In this document: positions 49,934 through 59,593 of the stretch, piece by piece | Position numbering within the stretch: the stretch's first letter is position 1 | Layout of the letters: each line of letters starts with the position of its first letter | NCBI RefSeq assembly: GCF_036321025.1 | Contig: NZ_JAZAPB010000001.1 | Coordinates: 1,420,212-1,484,211, forward strand | Length of the DNA stretch: 64,000 nt | Reading direction: 5' to 3' | Source of the DNA: Alteraurantiacibacter hainanensis | GTDB lineage: Bacteria; Pseudomonadota; Alphaproteobacteria; Sphingomonadales; Sphingomonadaceae | Translations under genes and position numbers: made by a program | Notes under the pieces: generated by a model | Told to the model about the DNA's origin: nothing | Databases searched by the model: none | What the model saw: the letters and a program-made list of their open reading frames with translations, nothing else

Positions 49934-52459
49934 ATGCGGAAATTCCAGTTCCTGGCCCGCCTCGTCCCGGCTTTTCTCGCCATCAGCCTCCCGGTTCCCT
50001 CTGCAAGCGCGCAGAACGCGGAAATCGACCCAACTGGGGAAATTGCGGCAGAGGAACTCGCTACCGAGAGTAGCGATGCTCCGATCGAGGATGTCGTAGA
50101 CACCATAGCCGAAGAGGTCTTCGAGGAACCGACCAATCCCCTGGTGACGCTCGAGCAGTTCGAAGGCTTTGAAGAGAACGTCCAGGCGGCTGTCGCAGCG
50201 CTGGAAGACGATACGGCCAGCAGCCCGCTGGAACGACTGACACGCCTGGAGGAACTCCGGAGCAGACTTGCTGCCGATCGCGATCTTGCCCGCTCGATAG
50301 CCGACGAACGGTCGCTTGGCGTTCGCCTGGTCGAAGCGCAGATAAATGCTCTTGGCCCCGCGCCGGCAGAGGGCGCAAGCGAACCGGCTGCCGTCGCCAG
50401 CAGGCGCCAGATGCTCGATGAAAGGCTCACTACCCAGCTCATGCCTTTGCTGGAAGTTCGCGAAGCCTCGGCGCGTGCTGCCGCCGTCGTCGATGAACTT
50501 GATGCCGAAATAGGCAGAATCGAATCCGAGCGGAAATGGCAGCGAGGACGGCTTCTCATCAATCCGGGCCTGTGGATCGACGGCTTTGCGCAACTGGGTG
50601 TTACCCTGGGTGGAATCGCCAGCGGTGCTCCCGCCGAGTTTGCTAGGTATTCGGCGACTGACATACTCCAGCGGATCGCCGCGGCCGTCGTTCTGATCGT
50701 GCTGGGTCCCTTACTGGTTGGGACGGCTGCAAGGCGCAGGGTCATCAAGAGACTTCAACAGCGCTTCCTGCGCTCGAAGACCAAGGCCGGCAGGCTTGTC
50801 ACAGCGCTCGTCGAGGACTTGCTGGCAGCCCTTCTGATCCTGGTCGCAACCTTGTTCGCGTTCACTGCAATCGGTCTGATAATTTCCCTTTTTCTCGACG
50901 TCGCCTCGGTCTTCAACGCGATTGCCATAGTGGTCTTTGCGGCAGTTATCGTCGCGCTCGGTTCGTGGCTGGGGCACAGCGCCCTGCGATCACCATTTCC
51001 GGATCTGCGGTTGGTCCAGCTTACCTCGGAACAGGCGCGACGCGGTGTCCGCATCGTCCGCAATCTGAGTATCGTCCTTGCCCTCGCCGCCATCCTTGCC
51101 TCGGCCGACCAGCTCGGCCTGGTCGAGCGCGACATCTACTGGTTGTTCGAGACCCTGTTTGTCTTTCTGGGAAGCTGGCTGGTTTGGAACCTCGCCAATG
51201 TCATCCGGTCGAGCCGCGCGCATCTGGAGACGGTGGCGAACCTCGAGGCCCGGCAATCGGAGGCGGCAAGTGTCGCTCCGCACGACCAGCCCATGGACTT
51301 GTCCGGCGCGATTGCGAAAATTCTGAAGATCCTCGTGGTCGCCACGGTCGTGGCCGCGGTACTCGGATACGTCACGCTTGCACTCGACGTCTTCGCCGCA
51401 AGCGTCGCATCGATCGCCATCCTGGCGGTGGCCGTCTTCATGCATCGCTCGCTACGGCTGGTTTTCGAGCTGCTCGCCGACAACACGTTCCGAACCTACC
51501 GGAAAGTCCTGCGGCTCCTGCCCATCTTCACGGGCTTCCTGATTGCGGTCGCGACACTTCCTCTCTTCGCCATCGTGTGGGGTTATCGGGCGCAGGAAAT
51601 CGGGGATGCAATCGTTGCCTTGCAAACCGTGGTCGAGTTCGGAGACATCACCCTTTCGATCGGCGATGCCTTCAAGTTCGGCATAGTCTTCGTCGCCGGC
51701 TTCCTGATTACCAAGTGGCTGCAGCGGTTCGTGCGCACGGCGGTCCTGCCGCAGACGGGAGTCGACGTCGGGGCTTCCGCGGCGATTGTCACGGGCATCG
51801 GATACATCGGGATCATGCTGGCAGCGGTGATCGCGATTGCCAGTACGGGCCTGGACCTGACGAGCCTCGCCTTCGTCTTCGGCGCGCTTTCCGTCGGCAT
51901 CGGGTTCGGGTTGCAGAAGGTCGTCGAGAATTTCACCAGCGGTGTGCTCCTGCTGATCGAACGTCCCATTCGCGAAGGTGACTGGATCGAAGTGGGCAGC
52001 CATTCCGGCGTGGTCCGGAAAGTTGCAGTACGATCGACGCATATCGAGACCTGGGACCGACACTGGATCATCGTCCCCAATTCCGAATTCATCACCGGCA
52101 GCGTAAAGAACTACAGCTTTGCCCAAGGTGCCGCGCGTATCATCGTGCCGGTTGGCGTGGCCTACGATTCCGACCTGGAAGCCGTAAGAGATGCGATGCT
52201 CGAAGTTGCTGCCGAGCACGAGAATGTCCTGACCGAACCTGCGCCAGCAGTCGCCATGGACGACTTCGGAGATAGCTCGATCACTGTGAAACTGCTCTGC
52301 TTCGTCGAGGAAGTCACGACGGGGGCACCCACGGCCAGTGATCTCAGGTTCGCTATTGCCGCCAAGTTTGCCGAGCGCGGAATCGTGATACCGTTCCCGC
52401 GGCGCGACGTGCACATTGTCGACGATTCCGAGAAGACAGGCAGTCGCGACAACGCGTAG
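49934..52459 (+). CDS. Mechanosensitive channel, DUF3772/MscS family
   Basis: An 841-residue large MscS-type channel. A signal peptide (residues 1-26, PVPSASAQ), an acidic linker and a periplasmic helical DUF3772-like domain to about residue 210 precede many transmembrane helices. The MscS core is near residues 620-720: LAFVFGALSVGIGFGLQKVV, then ENFTSGVLLLIERPIREGDW and IEVGSHSGVVRKVAVRSTHI. The pore helix is Gly/Ala-rich as expected. It would release solutes on hypo-osmotic shock. A GC-rich hairpin (52464-52500) follows the gene. Confidence 0.9.
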   Translation: MRKFQFLARLVPAFLAISLPVPSASAQNAEIDPTGEIAAEELATESSDAPIEDVVDTIAEEVFEEPTNPLVTLEQFEGFEENVQAAVAALEDDTASSPLERLTRLEELRSRLAADRDLARSIADERSLGVRLVEAQINALGPAPAEGASEPAAVASRRQMLDERLTTQLMPLLEVREASARAAAVVDELDAEIGRIESERKWQRGRLLINPGLWIDGFAQLGVTLGGIASGAPAEFARYSATDILQRIAAAVVLIVLGPLLVGTAARRRVIKRLQQRFLRSKTKAGRLVTALVEDLLAALLILVATLFAFTAIGLIISLFLDVASVFNAIAIVVFAAVIVALGSWLGHSALRSPFPDLRLVQLTSEQARRGVRIVRNLSIVLALAAILASADQLGLVERDIYWLFETLFVFLGSWLVWNLANVIRSSRAHLETVANLEARQSEAASVAPHDQPMDLSGAIAKILKILVVATVVAAVLGYVTLALDVFAASVASIAILAVAVFMHRSLRLVFELLADNTFRTYRKVLRLLPIFTGFLIAVATLPLFAIVWGYRAQEIGDAIVALQTVVEFGDITLSIGDAFKFGIVFVAGFLITKWLQRFVRTAVLPQTGVDVGASAAIVTGIGYIGIMLAAVIAIASTGLDLTSLAFVFGALSVGIGFGLQKVVENFTSGVLLLIERPIREGDWIEVGSHSGVVRKVAVRSTHIETWDRHWIIVPNSEFITGSVKNYSFAQGAARIIVPVGVAYDSDLEAVRDAMLEVAAEHENVLTEPAPAVAMDDFGDSSITVKLLCFVEEVTTGAPTASDLRFAIAAKFAERGIVIPFPRRDVHIVDDSEKTGSRDNA

Positions 52460-52463
52460 CGAA

Positions 52464-52500
52464 GCGGGGTTGCGGACCGGGGGCAAAGGTCCGGCCCCGC
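52464..52500 (+). terminator. GC-rich hairpin after the MscS gene
   Basis: GCGGGG (52464-52469) and CGGACC (52473-52478) pair with GGTCCG (52488-52493) and CCCCGC (52495-52500); a three-base bulge on one side and one base on the other, nine-base loop. No U-run, so a weak or Rho-helped terminator. Confidence 0.4.
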
Positions 52501-52548
52501 CGCATTACGAGAGTGCAGTTGGGCCGACGGGCAAGAAAGGATGAAGTC

Positions 52549-53256
52549 ATGAGAGGTCTATGCGCTGTTGCCGTCTTCGCACTGGGCCTCGCTGCCTGTG
52601 GCTCCTCTGGCGAGGTCGAGGAAGTGACCGGCGATGTCGAGAATACCGCTCCGGAGGTGGAGGCCGGTCAAATCGATCCCGATACCCCGCCCATGTCGGA
52701 GCAGCGCGCAGCGCGGGGTATTCCGGAAAGTCTGGCTCCGTTCGGGGAAGGCTATCCAGACAAGGGCGATCCCTGCCGCCGACTGGGCGAAGCAGCTGCG
52801 ACGCGCGAGTACCTCGATGACAGCGCCGTACTCGTCGGCTGCCCGACGCGCGCTTCCGCCAACGAACTTGGCGGAACGGTGGTCGCGAGCATAGACGGTG
52901 TAGCGATCGTGTCCGTGCCCGAGGGTGGGCGACCGCAGTTATCCAGCCCCGTCGCACCGGGTTCGGTCTCCGGCAGCGTGACCGGCAACGAGATTTCCAG
53001 CCATCGGTTCGAGGCGGTTGAGGAACAGTCGATCAATGTCTCGCTATCGGGACCGGGAACGATGTACTTCAATGTCTTGCCTCCCGGCGGCTCGCCTGGC
53101 GATGCCATCTTCGTTGGCTCACAGGCTCAGGACGCGGATTTCTGGTCGGGCGTCGCCCCCGCGACAGGTCAATACGAGGTCATCATCTACTTGATGGGCA
53201 ATGATCGCGATACCGGCGTCACCCGCAATTACGAGCTGGAATTCGTCGCCGGGTGA
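52549..53256 (+). CDS. Lipoprotein with PPC/PliG-like beta-sandwich domain
   Basis: A 235-residue lipoprotein; the start at 52549 has AAAGGA upstream and gives a signal with lipobox LAAC. An acidic linker and a middle domain with DPCRRLGEAAATREYL and VLVGCPTRASANELGG (disulfide likely) come first. The C-terminal 90 residues form a beta-sandwich: SVTGNEISSHRFEAVEEQSI, SLSGPGTMYFNVLPPGGSPG, GQYEVIIYLMGNDRDTGVTR. That pattern is shared with pre-peptidase C-terminal and g-type lysozyme inhibitor-like domains. A protective or binding role in the envelope is possible. Confidence 0.65.
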   Translation: MRGLCAVAVFALGLAACGSSGEVEEVTGDVENTAPEVEAGQIDPDTPPMSEQRAARGIPESLAPFGEGYPDKGDPCRRLGEAAATREYLDDSAVLVGCPTRASANELGGTVVASIDGVAIVSVPEGGRPQLSSPVAPGSVSGSVTGNEISSHRFEAVEEQSINVSLSGPGTMYFNVLPPGGSPGDAIFVGSQAQDADFWSGVAPATGQYEVIIYLMGNDRDTGVTRNYELEFVAG

Positions 53257-53321
53257 ATCTGGATTGATGGATCACTGATCCAGCAAATCAGCCATGGGTG
53301 TTAACTTGAGCTGGTGCCTGT

Positions 53322-56300
53322 TCACAACGCGCTCAGGGTCAAATTCAGGAAGAAGCGCCTCCCGAGAACATCGTAGAGCGAGGGATCGGTATTGGCCTGC
53401 ACCTGGTTGGTGCCAGTGATCGCCGGCTTCGCGTCGGTGAGATTGTTTACGCCCAGCGTGAAGGATGCATTCGCAGTTATTCCGACTGTAACGGCCGCGT
53501 CCAGATAGTGGCGCGCCTCCAGCCATTCCCCTTCGGCTGGCAGGCGGGGCGGGGGCAGGCCGAACGTTCTTCCCTGCGCAAAGCGCGCGTCGCGCGTCGC
53601 GGAGAACCAGCGGTGGCGCAGGCTGAAGCGAAAGTCGTCCCAGGAATAGGACAGCTGGTTGAACAGCTTCCAGCGCGGCGTCGCACTGCCGCCGATTGTG
53701 TTTCCGCATGGCCGGCCGAATGAGCCGGCGCATTGCGATTCCTCGGTGGTCGGGCTCGTGCGATAGCTGTTCTCGAAATAGTGCGTGCCGCTCAGCAGCA
53801 GGTTGACCCGGTCATCGCCCGAGAAGAGCCCGAGCTGGGTGTTGAAGCTTGCCTGCCAGTCGATCCCCCGGGCTTGCAGCGAACCGAAGTTGATCGGCAT
53901 CGTGGTGAGCGAGACTATCGTTCCGTCGCTTGCCCGCTGGAAGGAGCGACAGGATAAGTCCTGCGGATCGGCCAGGGCTCCGGCGATGCAGCCCAGCACG
54001 ATCGGTTCGGGCGAGGCGATCGCGTCGGCGATCCGGATATCGTAGTAGTCCAGCCCCAAGCGCAGTCCCGGCATTGGCGAAAGGATTGCGCCCGCAGTCC
54101 AGGTCTGCGCGGTTTCCGGGCCGAGCGCGGGGTTGCCGCTGGAGGTGACCAACGGCGCCGAGAAGATCTGTGTCCCCACTATCTCGGCGGGCACCCCGTT
54201 GCGGATACAGGCGGCGGCGATGGCGGGATCGTCGGTCAACGGGCGGGTCGAGGGGAAATCGTTCGAGCAAGGGTCTCCGACGAAACCTACCGTCGTCTCG
54301 GCCACGGCGAAGAGTTCGCGAACATTGGGCGCGCGCACGGCCCGCTGGTAACCGCCGCGCAGACGCAGCGCTTCGACAGGCGACCAGCTGGATAGCGCCT
54401 TGAAAGTCCAGGCCCCGCCGATCCGCGAGTAATCCGAATAGCGCGCTCCAAGTTCGAAGTTCAGATCTTCCGCAAATGGCGCGTCCGCGATTACCGGAAT
54501 GCGCGCTTCGGTGAACAGCTCCCATTGCGACACGCTGCCGGCCGCGGGCGTACCGGGCATGAAGCCCAGTATGTCGCCGGATAACAGGAGCGGATCGGGA
54601 CGGAAATCGTAGGAGTTGCGGCGCCACCCGGCCCCTGCGGCAATCCCGACCGCCCCGGCCTCGAGGAAAGGCAGCGAACCGGTGAGAAACCCTTCGACGA
54701 CCTGTTCCTCGACAATGGTCAGGTCCTGCGGTTCGGCGCGGATGAAGTCGGCGGACTCGGCGCTGCCCCGCCCCGGCCCGAAGATGTCGATAGGAGCGCA
54801 GCCGTTCGAGGCGTCGCGGCAGACGATCGTGCCGCTTGCATCGCGCCTGGCGTCGAGCGCCTGGCGAAACCGCGCTGTCGAGCCGGCGTTCTCGTAGAAC
54901 ACCTGGTGCTCGACCCGCGAGTTCTTCGCATGGACATCGAGTGTCCAGTCCGGCGATGGCGACCAGCGGACTCCCGCCAGCGCACGCCACGCTTCCCGCT
55001 CGTTAAGGGAGCGCCGTGGCCCGAGATCGACCCTGCTGAACAGGAAAGGCGTGACCATGCCGTCGGCATCGCCGGTGAAGGCGGGATTGACCCTCACGCC
55101 GGTGGCCGGCGAGCCGACGATAGCACGCTGTCCCGCGGCGTCGACGCCGTAGCTCCGTTCGAGCACCTCGCGTGCTTCCGGGGTGAGAAACGGGTTGTCG
55201 AGCGCGATCGAAACCCGATCAATAAAGGGGGCGGGTGCGAGCTGCTGCGGACTGGTGGTGTGCACCAGCGACAGCTCGACGTAGGGTTCGATTCCTCCGG
55301 GCAGGTCGACCGAGGCGAGGAGATTCCCGCTCCAGCGCTCGAAACCGACCTGCAGATAATTTGCCGGCGCGAAGTTGTAGGAGTCGAAAGCCCCCACGAA
55401 CGGTCGCGGCGTGCCATCCGCATCGAAGCGCAGGCCCGGGCCGTTGGGAGCAAGAAGATCGGAGCCGGGCACTTCGAATAAGGCCACGGGAGCGAAGCGG
55501 GCGCCCGGGATCGCGGGCGAGCCCGAGGCGACCAGCGCCAGTTCGTTGGGCGGGGCACAGGTGGGATCGTTGACGGGCGTGCTCGCCCCCGTCGGTCCAC
55601 GGGTGCCCGGCACTGCGCAGTTGTCGGCCAGGGCCTCTCGCGAAAGGAGGCGCGCCGAATGCAGGACGGGGGCCTGATCCAGCCAGCCGAGTGACGCGAT
55701 CAGGCGTCCGCGTCCTCCGGCGAAGTCCGTGCCGAAGCTGAGGTCCGCGCTGCTCACGCGCGCGTCACCGCGTTCCGAGAGGTTCTGGCGAACATCGAGG
55801 TGGAGACCGTCGAAATCGTCCTTGAGCAGGAAATTGATGACCCCTGTCACCGCGTCCGAGCCATAGACCGCAGACGCCCCGCCGGTAACGATGTCGACCC
55901 GCTCGATCAGGGCCGCGGGGATGGTGTTGACGTCGACCTCGGGAACTTCGCCTGCATTACTGGCAATCCAGCGGCGGCCATTGACCAGCACCAGCGTTCG
56001 CACGCTGCCCAGCCCGCGCAGGTCGAGGGTCGCCGCCCCGGTGCCGGGATTGTTCGAGGTGTTGGTGAAGCTCGGCTGGATCTGAGGCAACAGGTTGAGC
56101 GTCTGCTCGACCGAGGCGACGCCTGTGAGAACGAAGTCCTCGTGTCTCGCCGTCTGGATCGGGCTGGCGCTGGCTTCGTCCGGCCGGGCGATGCGGGATC
56201 CGGTGACGATGATGCTGCCCTCGCCCGGTTCAGCCCCGGGCTGCTGGCGGGCCTGTGCCCCTCCTCCTGTTGTCGCTATCGCAAGGGCACCTGCCAGGGG

Positions 56301-56324
56301 CAGGATGGATCGGCTACGGATCAT
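53322..56324 (-). CDS. TonB-dependent outer membrane receptor
   Basis: A 1000-residue outer-membrane receptor. Signal peptide residues 1-25, then EGSIIVTGSRIARPDEASAS, a TonB-box-like and plug start; the plug (about 40-165) has LPQIQPSFTNTSNNPGTGAA, LDLRGLGSVRTLVLVNGRRW and YGSDAVTGVINFLLKDDFDG. The rest is a 22-strand barrel with large extracellular loops. It belongs to the big sphingomonad receptor group for peptides, sugars or other polymers; the substrate is unknown. It ends FFLNLTLSAL without the usual terminal aromatic. It overlaps the regulator gene upstream (ATGA, 56321-56324). Confidence 0.92.
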   Translation of the reverse strand: MIRSRSILPLAGALAIATTGGGAQARQQPGAEPGEGSIIVTGSRIARPDEASASPIQTARHEDFVLTGVASVEQTLNLLPQIQPSFTNTSNNPGTGAATLDLRGLGSVRTLVLVNGRRWIASNAGEVPEVDVNTIPAALIERVDIVTGGASAVYGSDAVTGVINFLLKDDFDGLHLDVRQNLSERGDARVSSADLSFGTDFAGGRGRLIASLGWLDQAPVLHSARLLSREALADNCAVPGTRGPTGASTPVNDPTCAPPNELALVASGSPAIPGARFAPVALFEVPGSDLLAPNGPGLRFDADGTPRPFVGAFDSYNFAPANYLQVGFERWSGNLLASVDLPGGIEPYVELSLVHTTSPQQLAPAPFIDRVSIALDNPFLTPEAREVLERSYGVDAAGQRAIVGSPATGVRVNPAFTGDADGMVTPFLFSRVDLGPRRSLNEREAWRALAGVRWSPSPDWTLDVHAKNSRVEHQVFYENAGSTARFRQALDARRDASGTIVCRDASNGCAPIDIFGPGRGSAESADFIRAEPQDLTIVEEQVVEGFLTGSLPFLEAGAVGIAAGAGWRRNSYDFRPDPLLLSGDILGFMPGTPAAGSVSQWELFTEARIPVIADAPFAEDLNFELGARYSDYSRIGGAWTFKALSSWSPVEALRLRGGYQRAVRAPNVRELFAVAETTVGFVGDPCSNDFPSTRPLTDDPAIAAACIRNGVPAEIVGTQIFSAPLVTSSGNPALGPETAQTWTAGAILSPMPGLRLGLDYYDIRIADAIASPEPIVLGCIAGALADPQDLSCRSFQRASDGTIVSLTTMPINFGSLQARGIDWQASFNTQLGLFSGDDRVNLLLSGTHYFENSYRTSPTTEESQCAGSFGRPCGNTIGGSATPRWKLFNQLSYSWDDFRFSLRHRWFSATRDARFAQGRTFGLPPPRLPAEGEWLEARHYLDAAVTVGITANASFTLGVNNLTDAKPAITGTNQVQANTDPSLYDVLGRRFFLNLTLSAL

Positions 56325-58594
56325 GCGGAAGGCCGCGGATAGAAGAGATCGATGTGCAGGGCTTCCTCGCGCTCCTTGGCGAGGTTGCGCTGTATCTCCC
56401 CGTCAAGTTCGCGCACCCAGGGATCGTCCTTGATGGCGACGTAGGCCGGCTCGGTATCGAAAGGCGGAAGAAGCCATGCGCCGAGGTCCCCGTAATGGTT
56501 GTTCGGCCAGCCGCGCGCGACTGCGCGCCTGAGACTGGCGATTGCCTTTTCACGCTGTCCCTGTGCCGCATAGACCCGCGCGACCCGTTCCTCGAAGCTG
56601 CCCGGCAACGGGCCGAACTGGCGCGTCCGCTCGATCCGCGCAGCTGCCCGCGCCAGCAGCTCGGACGCCTCGCGAGCCCGGCCTTCGCGCTGCAGGCCGA
56701 CGGCCAGGTCGGGCGCGACATCGACGAGGAAAATCCCTAGCGCCTCGTCCATTGCCTGGGGCGAACCGAAGGGCACGTCATACAGGTGAACCAGGTCCGC
56801 CGAGCGTCCGGCGTTGAGCAGCAGCCGCGGAAAGAGGTAGGGGTGGACCGGCCCGTTCCAGAACTCTCGTTCACCCCCGTGCGATGACGCGATGCGCTCC
56901 AGGGATGGCAAGTTGCCGGCAAGCGCTTCCTGGATCGCGTGAATACTGGGGTGCGGCACGGCGACGACTTCGAAGGGGATGCCGAGCCGAGCGAGACGAC
57001 CGTTGCGCGCTATGCCCCAGATCATCTGCTGCTCGAAATTGGAGGTAAGCTTCATCGCCTCGTTGCTGTGCAGGATGAACCCCGACCAGTCGCCGCGCCA
57101 CGTCGCCATGCGCGCCCGCGCCGCCTCGCGCTGCGAGCCTTCGGGCGCGAAATCGATAACCCGCTGGAGCTGAGCGCGCGCCTCTTCGCGCTCGCCCATG
57201 TCCCACAGGAAGGGAGCAGCAACTTCGCCCCGTACCCAGTAGGGATCGAGCTCTGCCACGCGCCGGTACGCTGTTGCTGCCTCCTCGAAGCGGGAGTCCT
57301 GCTTCAGTGCGTTGCCGAGCCAGTACCAGGCCTCGGCATCGCTCGGCTCGAGTTCCACCGCGCGCTGAAGGTCGGGTATTGCCGCTATGCCGTTCTGGTA
57401 CTGCACGAGAGCACGGGCAGCGTAGGCCTGGGGCAGCTCGGGCGCGAGAGTGATCGCCCGGTTGACGAAGGACAGGGCCAGGCGATCGGAGGCCGCCTGC
57501 TTTTCTGCACTATAGGCCGGGTCGAAAAGATATTGCATCGATTCAGCCTTGGCCCGCTGCGCCCATGCGGGAGCAAAGCCCGGGTCGAGGCGGGTGATTT
57601 CCTCGAGCAGGAACTTGGCTTGCAGGATCTTGGGACGATCGCGCTCGCGCATGAGGGCGAGGGAGGTGAGATACTCGCGGTAAAGCTCGCCGCTGGTGGA
57701 GAGTGCCGCTTCCTCGGGCCTGGAGCCGGACACCTCGCGGTGCAGCCCGGCCAGCACCGCCCTGCCCAGGTCGCGTTGCATCGAGAGGACATCTTTCAAT
57801 TCGCCGTCGAAAACGCGTGACCACTGGCTGATGCCGTCGCTGGTGCGTGTCAGGTTGACGTCGATCCGCACCCTGGCGCCTTCGCGCCGCACGCTGCCTT
57901 CGAGCAGGAAATTCACCCCGAGGCCTTCGCCGATCTTGCCGACGTCGGTTGCGCTGCGGGCGAACATCTCGGTCGAACTGCGGCCGGCGACGCGCAGGGC
58001 GGGTTCGGTCGCAAGCTGTGACGCGATCTCCTGGCCCAGACCGTCGGCGAAGTACTCCTCTCCCGGGGTGAGTGCCCGAAAGGGCATGACCGCGATCGCC
58101 ACAGGCTCCTGCGACTGGCGCAGCATCCATGCTCCTGCCCCGCCGAGCACCAGCAGGATCATCGCGAGCGCGATCCACTGCCAGCGACGGAAGCGGCCGG
58201 CTGGCCGGGCGTGGGGGAGGGCCTCGTCAAGCTGCGGTTCGACCGACGGGTCGACAAGAATCCGGTATCCGACACGGGCGATCGTTTCGAGCGCCACCTT
58301 GTCTGCCGCCATTTCGCGAAGCGCCGTCCGCAGCAGCGAGATGGCCCTGTCGACCGCGGAATCTCCGACGATCCTCCCGTCCCAGCATGTCTCGATCAGG
58401 TCGTCGCGCGAGAGGATCGTACCGGGGGAGCGGCCGAGTGCCGTCAGCACTCGCATCACCTTGGGCTCGAGAATGAGTTCGCGGTCGTCGCGGCAGATGC
58501 GGCGATGCGCCGGCTCGACGTGGATAGGCCCTAGGGTGAAAGGAACTTCGTGGGCGAGATCAACCCTTGCGGCCACCCCTTCGCGCGTTGGCAT
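56321..58594 (-). CDS. CadC-like transmembrane winged-helix regulator with TPR domain
   Basis: A 757-residue membrane regulator. Residues about 10-115 form an OmpR/CadC-type winged helix (EPKVMRVLTALGRSPGTILS; CWDGRIVGDSAVDRAISLLR; ETIARVGYRI). One transmembrane helix follows near 138-160 (WIALAMILLVLGGAGAWML). The periplasmic part opens with a TolB-like segment (VAIAVMPFRALTPGEEYFAD; GLGVNFLLEGSVRREGARVR) and continues as TPR repeats to the end. It would sense a periplasmic signal and bind DNA from the membrane. Coupling to the receptor gene suggests it controls that receptor. Start 58594 preferred over 58639. Confidence 0.85.
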   Translation of the reverse strand: MPTREGVAARVDLAHEVPFTLGPIHVEPAHRRICRDDRELILEPKVMRVLTALGRSPGTILSRDDLIETCWDGRIVGDSAVDRAISLLRTALREMAADKVALETIARVGYRILVDPSVEPQLDEALPHARPAGRFRRWQWIALAMILLVLGGAGAWMLRQSQEPVAIAVMPFRALTPGEEYFADGLGQEIASQLATEPALRVAGRSSTEMFARSATDVGKIGEGLGVNFLLEGSVRREGARVRIDVNLTRTSDGISQWSRVFDGELKDVLSMQRDLGRAVLAGLHREVSGSRPEEAALSTSGELYREYLTSLALMRERDRPKILQAKFLLEEITRLDPGFAPAWAQRAKAESMQYLFDPAYSAEKQAASDRLALSFVNRAITLAPELPQAYAARALVQYQNGIAAIPDLQRAVELEPSDAEAWYWLGNALKQDSRFEEAATAYRRVAELDPYWVRGEVAAPFLWDMGEREEARAQLQRVIDFAPEGSQREAARARMATWRGDWSGFILHSNEAMKLTSNFEQQMIWGIARNGRLARLGIPFEVVAVPHPSIHAIQEALAGNLPSLERIASSHGGEREFWNGPVHPYLFPRLLLNAGRSADLVHLYDVPFGSPQAMDEALGIFLVDVAPDLAVGLQREGRAREASELLARAAARIERTRQFGPLPGSFEERVARVYAAQGQREKAIASLRRAVARGWPNNHYGDLGAWLLPPFDTEPAYVAIKDDPWVRELDGEIQRNLAKEREEALHIDLFYPRPSA

Positions 58595-58813
58595 GTGCAC
58601 GACTCGCCTACCCCCTGTCTGATGGGCACGATCATACACTCAAGAGTGCGTTACACGTAGCGCCATCGCAATTGATGGAATGAAATCGGGTCCGCATCAG
58701 CAACACATAAGGCGTCGTAAGCCGCCCATGGTAGCGAACCGTTCCACAACGGGCGCACCTTCCTTCCAGTCCGGCGAGAACCTCTCCCGGACCCGGAAGA
58801 AGGAAGATCGGAC

Positions 58814-59164
58814 ATGATTATCAGAACAACATTCGTGCTGGCGGGCCTGGCGCTCGCGGCAAGCCTGCCCGCGGCTCCCGCCGTCGCGCAGACCTCCCCC
58901 TCCCAAACGGTGGACTTCACCGACCTGGATCTCAGGACGGACGCCGGTGTGGGGACATTCGACCGGCGGCTGCGCCGGGCGATCAACCGGGTTTGCGGCC
59001 CTCCGCTGGGCGGCTACCTCGAAGCGATCAACGCCCGTCGCTGCCGGGCCGAGACGCTTGCCGAAGTCACGCCCCGGCGCGATGCCATCATCCGGCTCGC
59101 GCGCGCCGGCCAGGCGATCCAGGTTGCCCGCCTCGAGGTGATGGCGAGGACGCGCTCGGAATGA
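58814..59164 (+). CDS. UrcA-family secreted protein
   Basis: A 116-residue exported protein: signal peptide residues 1-26 (ending APAVAQ), then TVDFTDLDLRTDAGVGTFDR and RLRRAINRVCGPPLGGYLEA, with a second cysteine in ARRCRAETL; the pair probably forms a disulfide. This is the UrcA pattern, named for a Caulobacter gene induced by uranium; the role is unknown. It is divergent from the CadC-like regulator gene (about 220 bases between starts), so the regulator may control it. A terminator follows at 59190-59217. Confidence 0.75.
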   Translation: MIIRTTFVLAGLALAASLPAAPAVAQTSPSQTVDFTDLDLRTDAGVGTFDRRLRRAINRVCGPPLGGYLEAINARRCRAETLAEVTPRRDAIIRLARAGQAIQVARLEVMARTRSE

Positions 59165-59593
59165 GCGATTGCCGGAAAAGTGGGCATAGGGGCACCGGCT
59201 GCAGTCCGGTGCCCTTTCGCCCCAAGGGCGCAGGCATGGGCAGGAAGCGAAGCGGGCGTGTGGGTCTCCGACCCATTACTTGTCCAAATGGCAGGACATC
59301 GCTGAGGTAGCGGGAATCGACAAATGCGTCTAATAAAATGAAAAACATCGATATTTTTTCAACGACGTAACGATATACCCCCAAACATACCCCCACGACC
59401 TCTCACTTAGACTGCTTTTGGCGCAAGCGCGCTGTGCCTCGAATTTCCGAGATGGGGTGGATTGCAGACCTTCACCAGGCTTTTTGCCTTTCGACCTCTG
59501 ACAAAAGCTCAAAAAACAAGATTTCCCGTGGCACCCACGCAACGAGTGACACGCATTTGCACTAGGAGAGGTGACGCCACTTTCTCACTCCCG
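59165..59593. other. AT-rich intergenic region between urcA-like gene and the giant surface protein
   Basis: A 429-base gap. Its first part holds the terminator (59190-59217) and a small stem (59261-59275). From about 59320 the composition turns AT-rich, unlike the rest of the window. On the minus strand two GGGGGTAT copies lie 12 bases apart (59375-59394), a pattern I remember from the ends of integrated elements beside integrase genes. Short open frames here have no recognisable product. Confidence 0.5.
59190..59217 (+). terminator. Intrinsic terminator after the UrcA-family gene
   Basis: GGGCACCGG (59190-59198) pairs with CCGGTGCCC (59206-59214), seven-base loop, then TTT. A second small stem, TGGGTC-tcc-GACCCA, lies at 59261-59275. 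Confidence 0.8.

Noticed and set aside
59330..59542. Open frame of about 70 codons in the AT-rich gap
   Set aside because: No ribosome site, no family motif, and composition like non-coding DNA.
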